NCBI GenBank assembly: GCA_037447655.1
Contig: JBBHKE010002469.1
Location: forward strand, 403,820-467,819
Length of the DNA stretch: 64,000 nt
Source of the DNA: Zygnema cylindricum
Taxonomy: Eukaryota; Streptophyta; Zygnematophyceae; Zygnematales; Zygnemataceae
Reading direction: 5' to 3'
This document shows, in pieces, positions 1 to 12,400 of this stretch (its first letter is position 1; each line of letters begins with the position of its first letter). The notes under the pieces were generated by a model. The model was given only the letters and a program-made list of their open reading frames with translations. It was not told the origin of the DNA and ran no database searches. Position numbers and translations under genes: made by a program.

Positions 1-156
1 AATAGTCTGATTTTCAATTTAAGACCGCCTATTGGAAGCTGGTAGTCTTACCTTTCAATCGCAATCCTCATATCAACAATCCGACAAGTGTGCGAGGAGA
101 AAAAATGTTTTAAGTTGGCGAACAAAACATTAACTCTAATAGCGATACACGGTGTA
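1..156. mobile_element. Truncated TA-type MITE (right half), same family as 61048-61268
   Basis: The stretch ends in AGCGATACACGGTGTA, the TIR end of this family, and its interior (GACCGCC, GGAAGCTG, TTTCAATCGCAA) follows the second half of the complete copy at 61048-61268. The left half lies outside the window. It has no coding capacity. Confidence 0.8.
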
Positions 157-2693
157 GTCTTCCCTCGTTAAACCTCTAAATGAACATAGCGGTAGAAAAA
201 TAGTGGACGGACGCTGGAATGACGGGAAGTGTAAAACGAAAATTCTCGAGGTGGAATATGTAAAGGTGGAAACTGCAAAACTGGCAAGAAACCATCAAAT
301 GGCAAAAGTTACAAGAAAGCAAGAAATCCCGTATTTTTGTACGGTTTTGCAAGTGCAGTATTAAGAAATTTTGACCGGCTAGACGGACTCGGAACGAACC
401 GAATAGCATTTTTGGCGAAAACCGACATTTTCAATAGTTTGGTTTGCTAAATTTTCTTTCTGGTTTTTTACTGTTTTATTCGATTAAAACGCTTTCTAAA
501 ATCGGGTTGAATACAGTTGAACCTGGTTTCAACCGATGTACTAGCGTACGGCAGTACGGTACCTAAAAATATGTGTGAGGGTGTATTCCCATGTGTTAAA
601 ATAAGGGTTATTTATTGTTTTTTCTGTCTTAAATAAAGCCTACAACCATAAATCTTTTGCCATAGAAAAAAAATGTGAAAACCATAGTACAAAACTTTGA
701 ATGTACTACAGCTTGTAGTCTTGCTCTTTTCGACCCATTGTAACGTCATTCCAGTCCATCTTCAAACTTCACCTGAAAACGAGTCGATAGTCGATTTTAT
801 TTCAAGTAATGGTCAAACAACGAATATGATTATATTTTAGCACGTGTTGTAAATTATATCCGCAATATGCAGAATACAGAAGAAAAAATAATTGTCGTTA
901 TCCAACCTTTACCGATTTTTTCCCGTACAAGGGTCGTGGAGGGGTCTTGAGCAACAGATGTCATTTCGCAAAAAAGAAGTATGTGAAGATGCCTCTCTTC
1001 CTCTCCCTTTCACACAACCGCTTTTGTCTCACACTTTTTCCAATGAAACATGGCAATAATGGTATAAAATGAAAGAGCTCTAAAAAATGTTTTTCTTAAT
1101 TATCTTTGGGCGTAGTTTGACAGAAGGTAGAGTGAGAAAAGACAAAAACAAAATAAAAAGAAACCATGGCGGAAAATTTAGGAATAAGTGACGTCGATAT
1201 TATCGCAAGTGATCATGACGTCAAAATGTGACAAAATCGTAAACATCTACAATATCACAAGAAATAAATCGTTTACGGCCGTCGTTAATTTGGAAGCGTC
1301 AATAGTTGTCGGGAGTTTTGTAGTCGTGTAAAACCATCACAAATACCACCTAGGTGTATAACCGCCACAGTTGAAAGTAACTATTTTGTTTTCGAACATG
1401 AGAACCCTTTTAAAAAGTGGTACAAAAAATCTCTAACAAAAAACAAAGTTACAAAACTGAGTTATGGTTACATGGGAACACACCTTAAAACATCCGTAAA
1501 TGGGCATACAGAAAGAAGCGTACTACATTCCCATAATGTATAATTAACATTTGTTAGGTTGTGTGCACACGTAATCGAAACTTTTGAATGAAACTATGGA
1601 TTTTAGGGAAGATTCACGGTAGTACTTTTTAAAGTATTTTTGCGTCCAAAAACGAAATCGTTACTCTAAATTGTGACGATTGTAGACGTGGATACAATTT
1701 GTGATGGTTGTAAACAAATTTAAATATTGTGATAATTGGTGACATTTACAAAAACAGAGATGGTTGTAGACGTCGAGTTTTTCATGACATACTAGATGCT
1801 CAAGGTTTTATGGCATTAGTCAGGCTCGTTTGCGACGTCATAAGTATCAAAACTTTCCAGCACGACTTTGCGATTTTCTATTTTTTATCTTTCATCACTC
1901 GATATGCCATCAAACTACAACCAAAAGAATTCAATTTTTTTTTTCTCTCTCATTTCATACCATCTTTGTTGTATTTCATTCGGAGGAGAAGGAGAGAGGA
2001 GCGAAAGAGTGAGAGAGAGGGAGGGAGACGAGGACGATGTAAACTTTTGCAAAAGTCACATGAACGAACCGGAGGTTCGAGACCCCTGCAATTTTTTTTC
2101 TGTGCATGCTCGTCCTATTTTTACGTACAACCGCGTGACGAGCAAGGAAAAACAATAGAGTGTACTCTCCCTCCTCGAAATATTTTAAACAACGTGCAAT
2201 ATCGCTTTCATATTCGTCTATCTACTATTTATTTTAACTAAATCGAGTCGCGAGTCGATTTCAGTAGGAGTTTGAAGTAGAGCTAGCATGACGTGGAAGT
2301 GGGTCGAAAAAATAAAATCGCCAAATTGGAGATTCTAAATTTCAGAGTGACGGTAAATATACTTTATTTTTCACACATTTCATACGGCGTAATATTTTCT
2401 CGTTGCAAGTCCAAACAAATCTTTTAACGCACAGGGCACACAACCTTAAGGTATACATCCATGCATTTATGTTTTTCGTGTTGTTTTGCTCTTACCCCAA
2501 CGAAAAATCTTTTGTCGTACGAAAAAAAATACTTTTACCACAGTGATATGAACGTCACATTGATACTTCGAATGTACTCCCATTTTGTAGTTTTTGTATT
2601 CATTTCGGCGGTTTCCTCTTTTTGACTCAGAGACACGCGAATCCTGCTCATCAAGAAACTTCATCGAAAATCATCAAGCGAGGTGATTTTAGT
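157..2693. other. AT-rich intergenic stretch, no gene recognised
   Basis: No frame here gives a recognisable protein. A CT/GA-rich patch lies at about 1935-2035. A block near 2070-2095 (GAGACCCCTGCA followed by a T run) recurs at about 44865 and 56625, so it is a piece of a dispersed repeat. Around 1660-1790 several copies of GATTGTAGACG or GGTTGTAGACG-like words occur, related to those at 44650 and in the palindrome arms. Confidence 0.5.
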
Positions 2694-3418
2694 TTAAGGG
2701 TAACATTCCATTTGGCGGTCCCAGTAAATGTACAGACAAGTCTACTTATAGCGTTTACTGGAAGTCCGCTCCATTATGTCTGGCCAGTTATAAACCTTCC
2801 TCAATTATGATTGGCGCCACATAAGTTAGAGTCCAAATTCTAAAAATCTTAAAAAAATCTACAAACAGGATATCTGTACAAAATATCTGTACGACGGGAG
2901 GTAGTTAATGATTTGTTCATAAAGTTATCGACCATATTTTGATTTTGAAAATGGAAATCAAAATTTCGAAACGGAATTGCAAAAGGACGAGGCAAACTTT
3001 GAAGGTCGCGGCAAACTTTGAATGTCGGTGGATTTCAGACATAGCGTGCGAGGATGATTTCAACCTGACCTGCATTCAGGTGGCAGGCGGCACATGGCTT
3101 GTACGACGTGCACGCTTGTGATCGCTTGTTCAAAGTTTATATATTTTTTGCTTTTTCACGTGTACCAATGGCAATGAATGGCAATCATCCAGTGGGCCCC
3201 CCACTAGATGATGCGCGCGACTGCTTCACGAATCTCAGAAAGTGAAACATCCAACGGTTAATAATTACGCCTACATCATTGGGGCTTCCCGACAACTTTC
3301 CAGTAGCGATGTTTCGTTTGAATAAAAAAAATGGTACGGCTATGTACGGCACTGTACGAAAACGTACGACGTCTAGTAACGAACCCCACTTTTCGTCTAA
3401 TGGAATGTTACCCTTAGT
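2694..3418. mobile_element. TIR element with AAGGGTAACATTCCA ends (about 725 bp)
   Basis: TAAGGGTAACATTCCA at the left is the exact inverse of TGGAATGTTACCCTTA at the right. Both ends can be read as flanked by TA. No transposase frame is present. Related ends occur at 42380 and 54165, where TTAAGGGTGGCCTTCCATTAG is read. Just outside the right end a 41-bp segment containing the terminal sequence is repeated (3400-3475). Confidence 0.7.
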
Positions 3419-3475
3419 ATCACTAGGACAAAGAATGATATGGAATGTTACCCTTATTATCACTAGGACAACGAT
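3400..3475 (+). repeat. Two-copy tandem duplication, unit about 41 bp
   Basis: GGAATGTTACCCTTA followed by TATCACTAGGACAA occurs twice in succession with few differences. The unit contains the terminal inverted repeat of the neighbouring element, so the duplication probably came after the insertion. Confidence 0.75.
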
Positions 3476-3730
3476 TGATTTCGCACATCGAAACTATGGT
3501 TTGAACATTCCAAACTTGTGTAAACAACACTATCCAATAATAATTAAGTAGTTCATAACGGCCAATTGTTGCAAAACATGGAGTACAACTACAGTACAGT
3601 ACAGTATAATACTGTAATATACAGTACAGTATTGTAGTTCGTGTACTGTGGTAACGCTAATAGTTCACTAACCCCAACAAAAATTCTCTGTTAAGCTTGT
3701 CGAATGTAATGATGGGAGTGTAGCAAATAG

Positions 3731-4338
3731 TACATCGCGAATCGTAATTAGAGTAAATAATGCTAATTCGGACGATTTAAATTTCGACTCCATCACGTCA
3801 AATATAGTAAATGATTATAATTTTTTAATTAATCTAATTTAGGTAAGGTTTAATTAGCGTAAAAAAATATAATTAGGCTCGTTTTAAATAGTGTGAAGTA
3901 CGGACTACGCCAGACCGTGCAAAATTGTACTTTTATAAGTAAAAAATTACAAATAATAATTTAATTCAATCGCAAGCGCACATGATCGCACTAAACAAAT
4001 AATCAATCACATCGAAAAAAAAATCGTTCGCACATCTCTCGTCCGTCGACAGCATCGTCGTCTGTGTGAAAATTCAGCGCGACAAATAATACTAACGTCA
4101 TAATGACGTCAAAACTATACGGACTGACAAATTTTGTTTGTCTACATAATTTAGTGTTTATAATTTTAGCGCGGATAATTATTGCCGACATAACCCAATA
4201 TAGAGTACTTAAATAAATTAGAGTAAACTTCCTCTGTGAAAAAGCTCTATCACATAAATTAGAGTTCATTACTCTAATTGTCTTTTTTTGTTTTTTTACT
4301 CTAATTTTTCCACTAGTCTAATTACAATTCGCGGTGTA
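3731..4338. mobile_element. TA-type MITE (family C), 608 bp
   Basis: It begins TACATCGCGAATCGTAATTAG and ends CTAATTACAATTCGCGGTGTA, an imperfect inverted pair with TA at both outer edges. The last 150 bp recur at 43281-43437. There is no coding capacity. Only three bases (CAG) separate it from the next element. Confidence 0.8.
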
Positions 4339-4341
4339 CAG

Positions 4342-4891
4342 TACACCCCGAATCATTATTAATGTCAAAGTTTAAGTTTAAATAGTGTTGAAGAAAAATT
4401 ACCGTAATTGATGCTAGTTAAGAATTTTAAATTTTTCAAAAAAAAAGTGTATTCTAATTTCGACGTTTATTCTATTTTGGGAATAGCAAATATCGAATAT
4501 TTGCCGTACCATTATGTACATTAGTATATGTATCCGTACAAAATATTATAAATCCTACGCAGTTGCGAATCTAAAATATCTGTACATGCTATACTAATTT
4601 ACATGTCAGACTAATCACGTTTTTTTTGGCGCAGGTTCCCATGCGTGCGCGTCTGGTTTAATTCATTTTTTGTTAATTTTGACTCTAAAAGGTATAGTTA
4701 TGTACGGTCTGACATTGACCGTACACCACACTGTTTATATTTTATTGTACTTTTGGGCTTTATTTTATTTTGTACGGTCCGTTAATTAACGTCAAGGAAA
4801 AATTAAAATCATGTTTCCTATTTGAAAAAAAAAATCAAAATTTTAAGAACCCAAATTAGTGACTTTGACACTAATAACGATTCGCGATGTA
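4342..4891. mobile_element. TA-type MITE (family B), 550 bp
   Basis: It begins TACACCCCGAATCATTATTA and ends TAATAACGATTCGCGATGTA. A second copy in reverse orientation lies at 57160-58276 and is interrupted by another MITE; comparing the two fixes the ends and the target duplication. Confidence 0.85.
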
Positions 4892-4894
4892 CGG

Positions 4895-6062
4895 TAAAGC
4901 GCCAATCGTTATTAGCATTGTGTACACAAATTCCGTCCCATTTTTTTTTTTTTATTATTCTCAATTAGTGTAATTCATTCTATTTTTGTCTTTATTCTAT
5001 TTAGGGTTGTTTTCAGTGCGTTGTCTCTTAAATATAGTTGTGTACGGTCAGTGTCCTACCGTACATAAATGTACCTTTATAAGTTAAAATTTACGATAAA
5101 TTAGTTTTAGTAACCGCAGACGCATGAGAATGTGCGTTCTAAAAAGGAAAAAAAAACCAAGTCCTATAAAATCACGTTCCCACATATTCGTCCGACAGCC
5201 GCGTTTCGACCGTGTGAATGTACGATTTGTCAGATTTTGTACGGGGACCTATATTAGTGTAAGCATGTTTGCGACCGACATTTTTTTTTCAAAGATCCAA
5301 ATTTCCCTAATCAAATAATTAGAATGTATGATTTTTTCCAAAATTTACAAATTCTTAAATAAGGTACACCAATGTAATTATTGTTATACGCTAATCAAAC
5401 CATAGTTCAAAAGTAGGCGTTTTTATGGTAGGCCTTTGGTAGGCGTACATAACTTGGCACTAAACTTGCGTAGAGTAGGCATATTGTATGGGTGCGCGAT
5501 GTGGGCACTTTCGTACGATCGTACAAATATGACGTATGATCATAGTATAGCGCACGCCACTTGACGAAATTTTGTAGCGAACTGACACGGCGTAGGATGA
5601 CATTCTGCGGGAAAGAAAACCCGGAAAAAAAAAAACGCGGACGGGCAACCTGGTTGGTGAATTTGAGGCTGGCGTTCAAAATTGCAGACGCTAATATGAC
5701 AGATTGTCCTCTCGTAAGTTGTGTTATGGGTTTTTTCATGTGATCTTCTTAAGATCTCTACTTTGATCAGCGACCGTCCGATCGTCAAATCTGACGGTTT
5801 AATTAAAAAACACCTCAAAACTCACAAAAAAAAACATTTTTTGTCCGAATATTTTTCAAAATTTAGACATGACGTTTAATTCTCTATTGATTGATGTGCA
5901 ACTCAACCCTATTACCCTTTTTTTTAATTTTTCGACCAATACAATATGGGTCTTAAGGTCATATTGTATGTTTTACATACAATAGGCATATTGTATGGGC
6001 CTACTTTCACCTACTTTTGAACTACGAATCAAACTACCACGCTAATAACGATTGGCGGTGTA
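4895..6062. mobile_element. TA-type MITE (family A-like) carrying a nested TIR element
   Basis: The left end reads GCGCCAATCGTTATTAGC and the right end GCTAATAACGATTGGCGGTGTA (split: GCTAATAACGATT, GGCGGTGTA). Without the nested element at 5403-6024 it is about 546 bp. Its core at 5120-5250 resembles the family A core at 42985-43110: both have CATATTCGTC, CCGTGTGAA and TGTCAGATTTTGTACGG. Confidence 0.7.
5403..6024. mobile_element. Nested TIR element with TAGTTCAAAAGTAGG ends, 622 bp
   Basis: TAGTTCAAAAGTAGG at the left is the exact inverse of CCTACTTTTGAACTA at the right. CATATTGTATG and its inverse occur inside at 5478 and 5960-5995. The flanks AATCAAACCA and AATCAAACTA suggest either a TA duplication or an imperfect 9-10 bp one; the sequence does not decide. 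No transposase is encoded. Confidence 0.7.
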
Positions 6063-7617
6063 CTGTACAGCAAGGGTATCGAACAAGCCCCCATACAAGT
6101 GTGGGACCTTCGGCACCTCGCGGCACCTCGCGCCGACATTCGACACCTCTTAGGATCGGGTACGAGTAATAGGGTTTTGGGGTTTGGGTTGTTTTTTTAA
6201 TAAAAAAAAAACAAAAACATAAAAAATAAACCCTAAACGAGCGGTCGCGGACGTCTTCGGCACCCCGGAGGGCCAAACTTACCACAGTTGTCAAGTTTTG
6301 ACGCACTTGACCGTACGTTTTTGTCCGTCGCTACGCTCCAAATCGTATATTTTGTCCGTCGCTACGCTCCAAAAAGGTTGACAGCCGAGCAGTCGGTCAG
6401 TTTGTCGCCTCTGTTTTTGTTTTTTTGCGAAATGTATAGTACGGGTTATTCGTTTCCTCATATAATTTCATCATCCATTCCGGTGTGAATGCAGCAAATG
6501 AATCCACAATTATAATTTAGGTTTGCTGATGAACAATCATTACACCGTTCATTCTTATACACTAAAATAGGTACGAGGTCATTCTAAGCGCAGTTCTGTA
6601 TGTAACCGACATAAGTAAACAATAATTTCCGTACAATTTTCGGTATTGAAGTACAATGATGTACGAACAACCACCCTCCGTACACCACACTATTCAATAT
6701 ATATGTACGGTGACATTGTTGACGCTAATTCACAAGAACCGTAATTAACGTCACGGATAAATCAGAATCTGTCACTGTATCTCGGGTATCAATGTCAAAA
6801 TTTTGGGGCGCCGATATAGAGTACATAAGTCTAATAACGATTCGCGGTGTACTGTAGATTTTGGCGATCGAAATTTTAGTTTTTGGCCGTAACGAAGGGC
6901 TCTTCGTCACAATGGTGGGGCCTGCTGCACTGCTGCTTTATTTTACCACGTGGGAGCAGGCTTGTCCGACATGCGTCACATACCGTACCTTACGGTACGG
7001 TTTAAAAAGATAATGTCTGCAAACACCACAAGATTTGCTTCGAACACCAAGCCAGCTAAGGTCTAGTAACGACGACGGCAGAAACACGCCGCGAACGGCT
7101 ACAAACTGGCCGTTAAATATTCCCGTCTATTTCCAATGCTCGTCAAATTTTACAAATCAGCAGTTTTAAGTCGGCAGAATCAAATTTTAGCCTCGAAAAG
7201 ACCGTTAGACTTTTCGTGCGCTCTGGAAGCTGTTATTGAACTTGCACAAATTTCGATATATTAGTTCGGGCGTTTTGATTGGTTAAATGTTTGTTTGTCA
7301 TGTATAAACAAGGAAAAAATTCCAAAATATGCCCGGAAAAACCTTAAAAACCTTCAAAAAAATTATAAAATAACAAAAAAACCCGATAAACGAAGTGAGA
7401 CTTGCTCAAAACGTTTTTGACTGGCTTAAAAAGTAAAAAATAGTAATCATTAAAAATATGACAAACGGAAAAACTCTAAGCATACTAAAAATAAAAGATG
7501 ACGGACTCCGTAAAAACATTCGAAACATTCGGCAGGTGACGACACGGTCGACGGCGGACGCTGACCGTCACAGAGTAGTACACTATACTAGACTTACTAT
7601 GTATCTAGATTTAGTAT
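6063..7617. other. Intergenic, repeat fragments only
   Basis: A TA-type MITE end (ACGATTCGCGGTGTA) stands at 6837-6851 without a clear partner. A short direct repeat, GTCCGTCGCTACGCTCCAAA, occurs at about 6324 and 6355. No convincing coding sequence was found. Confidence 0.5.
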
Positions 7618-7625
7618 GTAGATAT

Positions 7626-8511
7626 TAGTGTTGTGTATCGGTAAGGATTTGCCGATAACCGATATGGGCCTTTTTTCGGGTACCCGATAATCGATATATT
7701 GGTACGATATATCGACATCGGTCTTATCGCCGATAAGTAGCCGATAATATCGGGTACTTATCGGCGATAATGCCGATAACGATAATTATCGGCGATAACT
7801 GTACGGACCGTACAGATAAATGTACGGTTTGTACACTCAACTGTTCGTCATATTCTCCGGACGTGTACAAGCATAGAAAGTACCGTAGCCGCCATGAAAT
7901 ATGTACGATTTTGATACGGATCCAGTAAAAACGATGTACCTTTCACATCCGACGCCATGGCTTTGTCCCTTAATTCCTTGAGATCCACTAGGGACCTGCC
8001 ACGTGTCAATATGTCGGCTTTTTTGGCAAAAGCTGCCAAAAGAGCCATTCCGGGATGCCGGCGCTCACGCTGGCCCGTCCGTTCGTATTTTCTCATACCA
8101 AGTCGTCCGTTCGATTCCGGCGGCGCGCAGAATGTTATTTTGCGTCTGTTGTACTTTTGTGTCCGCCGTCCTTTTCCAGTTCCATGTTCACCAATTTTTT
8201 AGTAAATTTCCGTACGTCGCCGTAAAATTTTTGTTCAGTTAACCGGCCAACGTTTATGTGCCGCGTTTACCGTAATAAATTGCAGTTAAACTGTAACGGA
8301 ACAGATTTTTATACGTGGCATGCCAAAATCAATAAAATAATACAGTATGCTATAAAGTACTATTGTACGCATACTATATATTTTTTAAGTTATCGCCGAT
8401 ATGGAATTTGTTGGTCCCAGACCGATATATCGGAAGCTCTGACCGTTCGATAACCGATAACTATCGGTATCGGTGTTATCGCGATAAGTTTTTTACCGAT
8501 ACACAACACTA
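7626..8511. mobile_element. hAT-like non-autonomous element, 886 bp, perfect 8-bp TSD
   Basis: The element starts TAGTGTTGTGTATCGG and ends CCGATACACAACACTA. It is flanked on both sides by the identical octamer GTAGATAT (7618-7625 and 8512-8519). An 8-bp duplication with a TAGTGTTG-type terminus is characteristic of the hAT superfamily. Many subterminal CCGATA and TATCGG words occur in both orientations. No hAT transposase frame is visible, so it must be mobilised in trans. Shorter relatives lie at 29634-30005 and 39969-40380. Confidence 0.92.
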
Positions 8512-8519
8512 GTAGATAT

Positions 8520-9411
8520 ACTATGCTACACCAAAAAAGGGTACGCAGAGTCAGGAAGTTGGTGTTCGCAGCAAATATTACGGGTGCCTATAATAGTTCC
8601 CTTTCTAAAAATGAGAAATGACAACCGTCGGCCACTGTAAAACAAAGGGCCGAGCGACCGCGTAGATAAAGGACGGCCACAATTCCGGCAAAGTTAATAC
8701 TATTAAAGCTGTCGGGCGGAAAAACGTTTCCACGCGTACGGCTGTCGCTTCTGGATTCAAATAGTTGTACACAGAGCGGCTTTGATGTCCGTACTATTAG
8801 CCCGTACTGTACGAAAGGCTAATGCGGCCAGCCAAGGTGTCCCACAGGTTGGCCCTCATAAGCGGAAGGATTGCCACGTGACAGAAGTACAATTGCTAAG
8901 GAAGGTCCAAGTTTGCTGTGTACGGGAAAAATAAAAAGTATTTTCCGCCATGATTTTCTGCTGGTAGTGAGAGACGGATTCACTCCCTCGCTTCTCTTCT
9001 CTCTTTCTTTGATCCCTTTTGTCTCTCCCTTTCTCTTTTGTCTTCTTCTCTACTGTACCGTTTGCTTCTGCCTACTTCCTTTTTCTCTGTCTCCTTTTCT
9101 TGCACATACGTTTCCTCTCTCTCTCTGTCTCTCTCCCTCTCTCTCTCTCTCCCTGACTTCCTCACTCTCTCCTTTATCTCTCTTGCATTCTCAATCCGTT
9201 TTTTTCTTGCCACACCCTAAAATATGTCATTATTTAAGTGGTTTTCCCTGAAGCAATTGCTAAACTTTAGGTTTTTGAAACTGTTTCAAGGTTTGTAACA
9301 GTTTTAGGGTTAGGTTCTGAACGCTTTTTGGACTCGTTGTAGCAATGGTTCTTAAGTAAGGCATTTTCAGAATAAGAGAGGAGAAAACAGTATTTTGGAA
9401 GCAAAAAAGCC
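8520..9411 (+). promoter_or_regulatory. Upstream region and probable 5' UTR of the SPK1-like gene
   Basis: It contains a long CT-rich tract (about 8985-9190, with near-perfect (CT)n at 9113-9155) and a telobox-like TTTAGGGTTAGG at 9303-9314, about 100 bp before the start codon. CT tracts and teloboxes are common in plant promoters and 5' UTRs; their role here is inferred. An in-frame TAA at 9373-9375 precedes the chosen ATG. No TATA box was assigned. Confidence 0.45.
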
Positions 9412-12400
9412 ATGGATGTTAGAAGGATTCCTCGCCGCAATGTTGGAGGAGGAGAGAGTGCTGACGTGGATCCTCTGGTGAGAGCCTGTCTATTTTGTCT
9501 TTTCCTTGTCCTTTTCCATTTTCTTTTTCATCTTATTTTTTGTGTCATTTTTTCATTGTCCTTTTTGATGTCCTTTTTCATTGTCCTTTCTCATTATTCC
9601 TTTTCCTTGTCCTTTTTCTTGTCCTTTTTCCTTGTCCTTTTTCCTTGTCCTTTTCCCTTGCCCATTTTTCGTTCTCCTGTTTCACTGTTCTTCTTTTTTA
9701 TTTGTCCTTTTGTGACTATTCGTGAACACTCATCTCCTTTTCCTTCATTACTTGTTTTGTTGTCCCATTCTCTATTCATTTCCTCCACTTTTCTCCATTA
9801 ATGATTTCCTTCACAATTTAAAATTTTAAGAACACAGTTCAAATGTGCAAAAACTATTGGAAGAACTTATCTTATTACCCCGTACTATACTCGTATTATA
9901 CCCCCAAACCCTTATAGAACGCGTATTTGTGTGGTTACATTGTAACTATTCATTTATGGGCGTACTACATATAGCTTTTCCAGTTCCTTTCGCACATTGA
10001 AAGTATGGTTAAGATGTCTCTATTCTAGGTCGTTTTTCATTGATATTTCCTATCCTGTTTATTAAAAGGAAAGGGGAAGTGAGAAAGAATTAAAAGAAAG
10101 CCGTAAAGGTAAGCAAGGGAAGTCGATTTCATAAAGTGCCATTTGCATGTACGCAGTTTGTCTTTGTCAATTCGCAAATATTTGTCACAAATAAGGTTAA
10201 ATTGAATGACCAGAATCGAAAGCTGTAAAAATAGTTAACTAGTAAGGTTAGGTTAAATGACCCTAGACAGGTTAATCTGGTGAAGTCCTTAGCTCAGCTC
10301 TGCTTCGGTGGTAAAGGTACACTGCCCGCTTAATTACTAAGCAAAATCAGAATGCATAATAATAATTTAGTGTAGAGAGATGTGGCGGCAACAGTATTCT
10401 GAGATGTTTGGCCTCGACTAAATTAGTGTTTTTAACGCTCAAAGCAGTGGGCAGTGTACTTTTTCACATCACTGAATTTTCCGATTTTCAATTATGACAT
10501 CACAATCGAGAGGTGAGATCGTCGTTTTCTCCCTCCAAAAAAAACTTCAGCAGTTGACAGTAAAGTTAAAGACGTTTGAGTGCCCAAAAAATGTGTAACA
10601 CTGATGGAGACGGGCAGTGCGTTACTATAAAAAACAATTTTTCTTCCCCCTTCAACTTGCCCATACAGAGCCTCGTGATATAATGTATTTCACTGTAGGT
10701 AATCATAACAGAGTGTTAAGCCATAGTCGGTATAGCAGAAGGCCACCGGTCTCACTGCAAAATTAGGGTTGCAGTAACGCTGCCTATTGTTGATAATGTA
10801 AAGGAATTATTAATGTAAGAAGCGAATTAGTATAAATAACATTAATTTAGGGTAAATTGCTGTGGGGACGGTAAACCACTCCCTTAAAACAGTGTTATCA
10901 GCACCATTTGTGATTTTGGTTAGGAAAGAACGGGAGGTTGAATAAATTGTATTCACTCTAATAGGGAAGACAGGTTGTTGGGCAAATGTTCAACAGTGCT
11001 ATTGAACCTGAGAAACTGCCGTTAAAACCTTCCAATTGACTTTTGCTGTGACGACTTGTGTCCAATAGCTACACTCCCCATTCTCTATTGTTGCTAGAGA
11101 TTTTTTCGGCACTCTTGAGTACTTTTTTTTCATCTCATGATTTTCAGATTTTCAATTGTGACATCACAACTGAAAGGTGAGACTGATGCCTTCCAAATGC
11201 TCCTCTAAAAGGAAAAATGCAGCAGTTGACGAGAAACTTATAGACGTTTGAGTGCCTGAAAAACACCTAACACTATTAGCGATGGACAATATAGCACACT
11301 TGACTTAGCTATGTGCTAGATAAGAAGGCTGTCATTGTCAAACGAGAAATATGGAAGTTTATTCTGCTTAAAGTTGCAATTTCTGGTGTACTGTCCATCA
11401 TTATGATTATGCAAATTGCAATATAATTCTACACTCGTTCATTTTCTGACACTACGATCATTGTTAACGAATAGACCTAGGTCACCTTGTTTTATGCGAA
11501 ATGAATTACCTTAGTCTACACTAGTGGTAGTCGCGATTGTAGTCTTGTTAAGATGATGCCTCAGTGAGCCGCTTTTTGCTGTCTTTTTTTTTAATCTAAT
11601 ATTTGAGTTGCTAGTAATGTATGATTCCTGTTTCAACTCTGTCGCGATGTCTTGTTGGAACATGTTCCAAGTATTAAGTATATTGAACATGCTTTGCACG
11701 TGTCCGCGGATGGTGAATATTCTATCAATTTTCTAGTGTTAGGCAGAAATTTTGAAGGTGTTAATTTGTTAGGAAATGACGGGGAAAATATACCATAGTT
11801 CCATACGAACAAATTGTTGGTTTGTTGGTGATGATTCAGTTGTGGTTAAACTTGTCTATTACCAAGCATTCACAAAAAGGAAGGTTCAATGATGCTTTGG
11901 AGTTGTTCAAATTCTTGACTGCCGCTTTCAACCAAGATTCTATGTTGTACCATTTTTGGGAAAATCGTATTCATGGTGTGACTCTGGACAAAACAATTTT
12001 ATTATAATTATGTGAATAATTTGCGGTTACCGGTTTTGAGTTATGATTGAGATGATTCATACCCGGGCTCTTCAATGGCACATTGGTCTGAAAGTCAAAT
12101 GTGATGTTCAGAGCCAGACTGCAAATTACCATAGTTCGCCCTGTATCATTATTAGCGTTAATGACATTATATTGGTGCCCCTAAATCTTAGCCCCCAAAC
12201 ATAAAATAGTATCAAAGGCACTTATTGTTTCTTTCTTAACTTTTTTTTTTTTTAAATCGGCCACATCATTTGGAATTAAATTAGAATTAATAACAATAAT
12301 ACGAATCCCACGCTAATAATTTCTTTACTCTTATAGCGATTCACGGTGTACATTGGATAGTAGTTTGACATACTTGAATGTGTCAAAGAAGTACGTTTCA

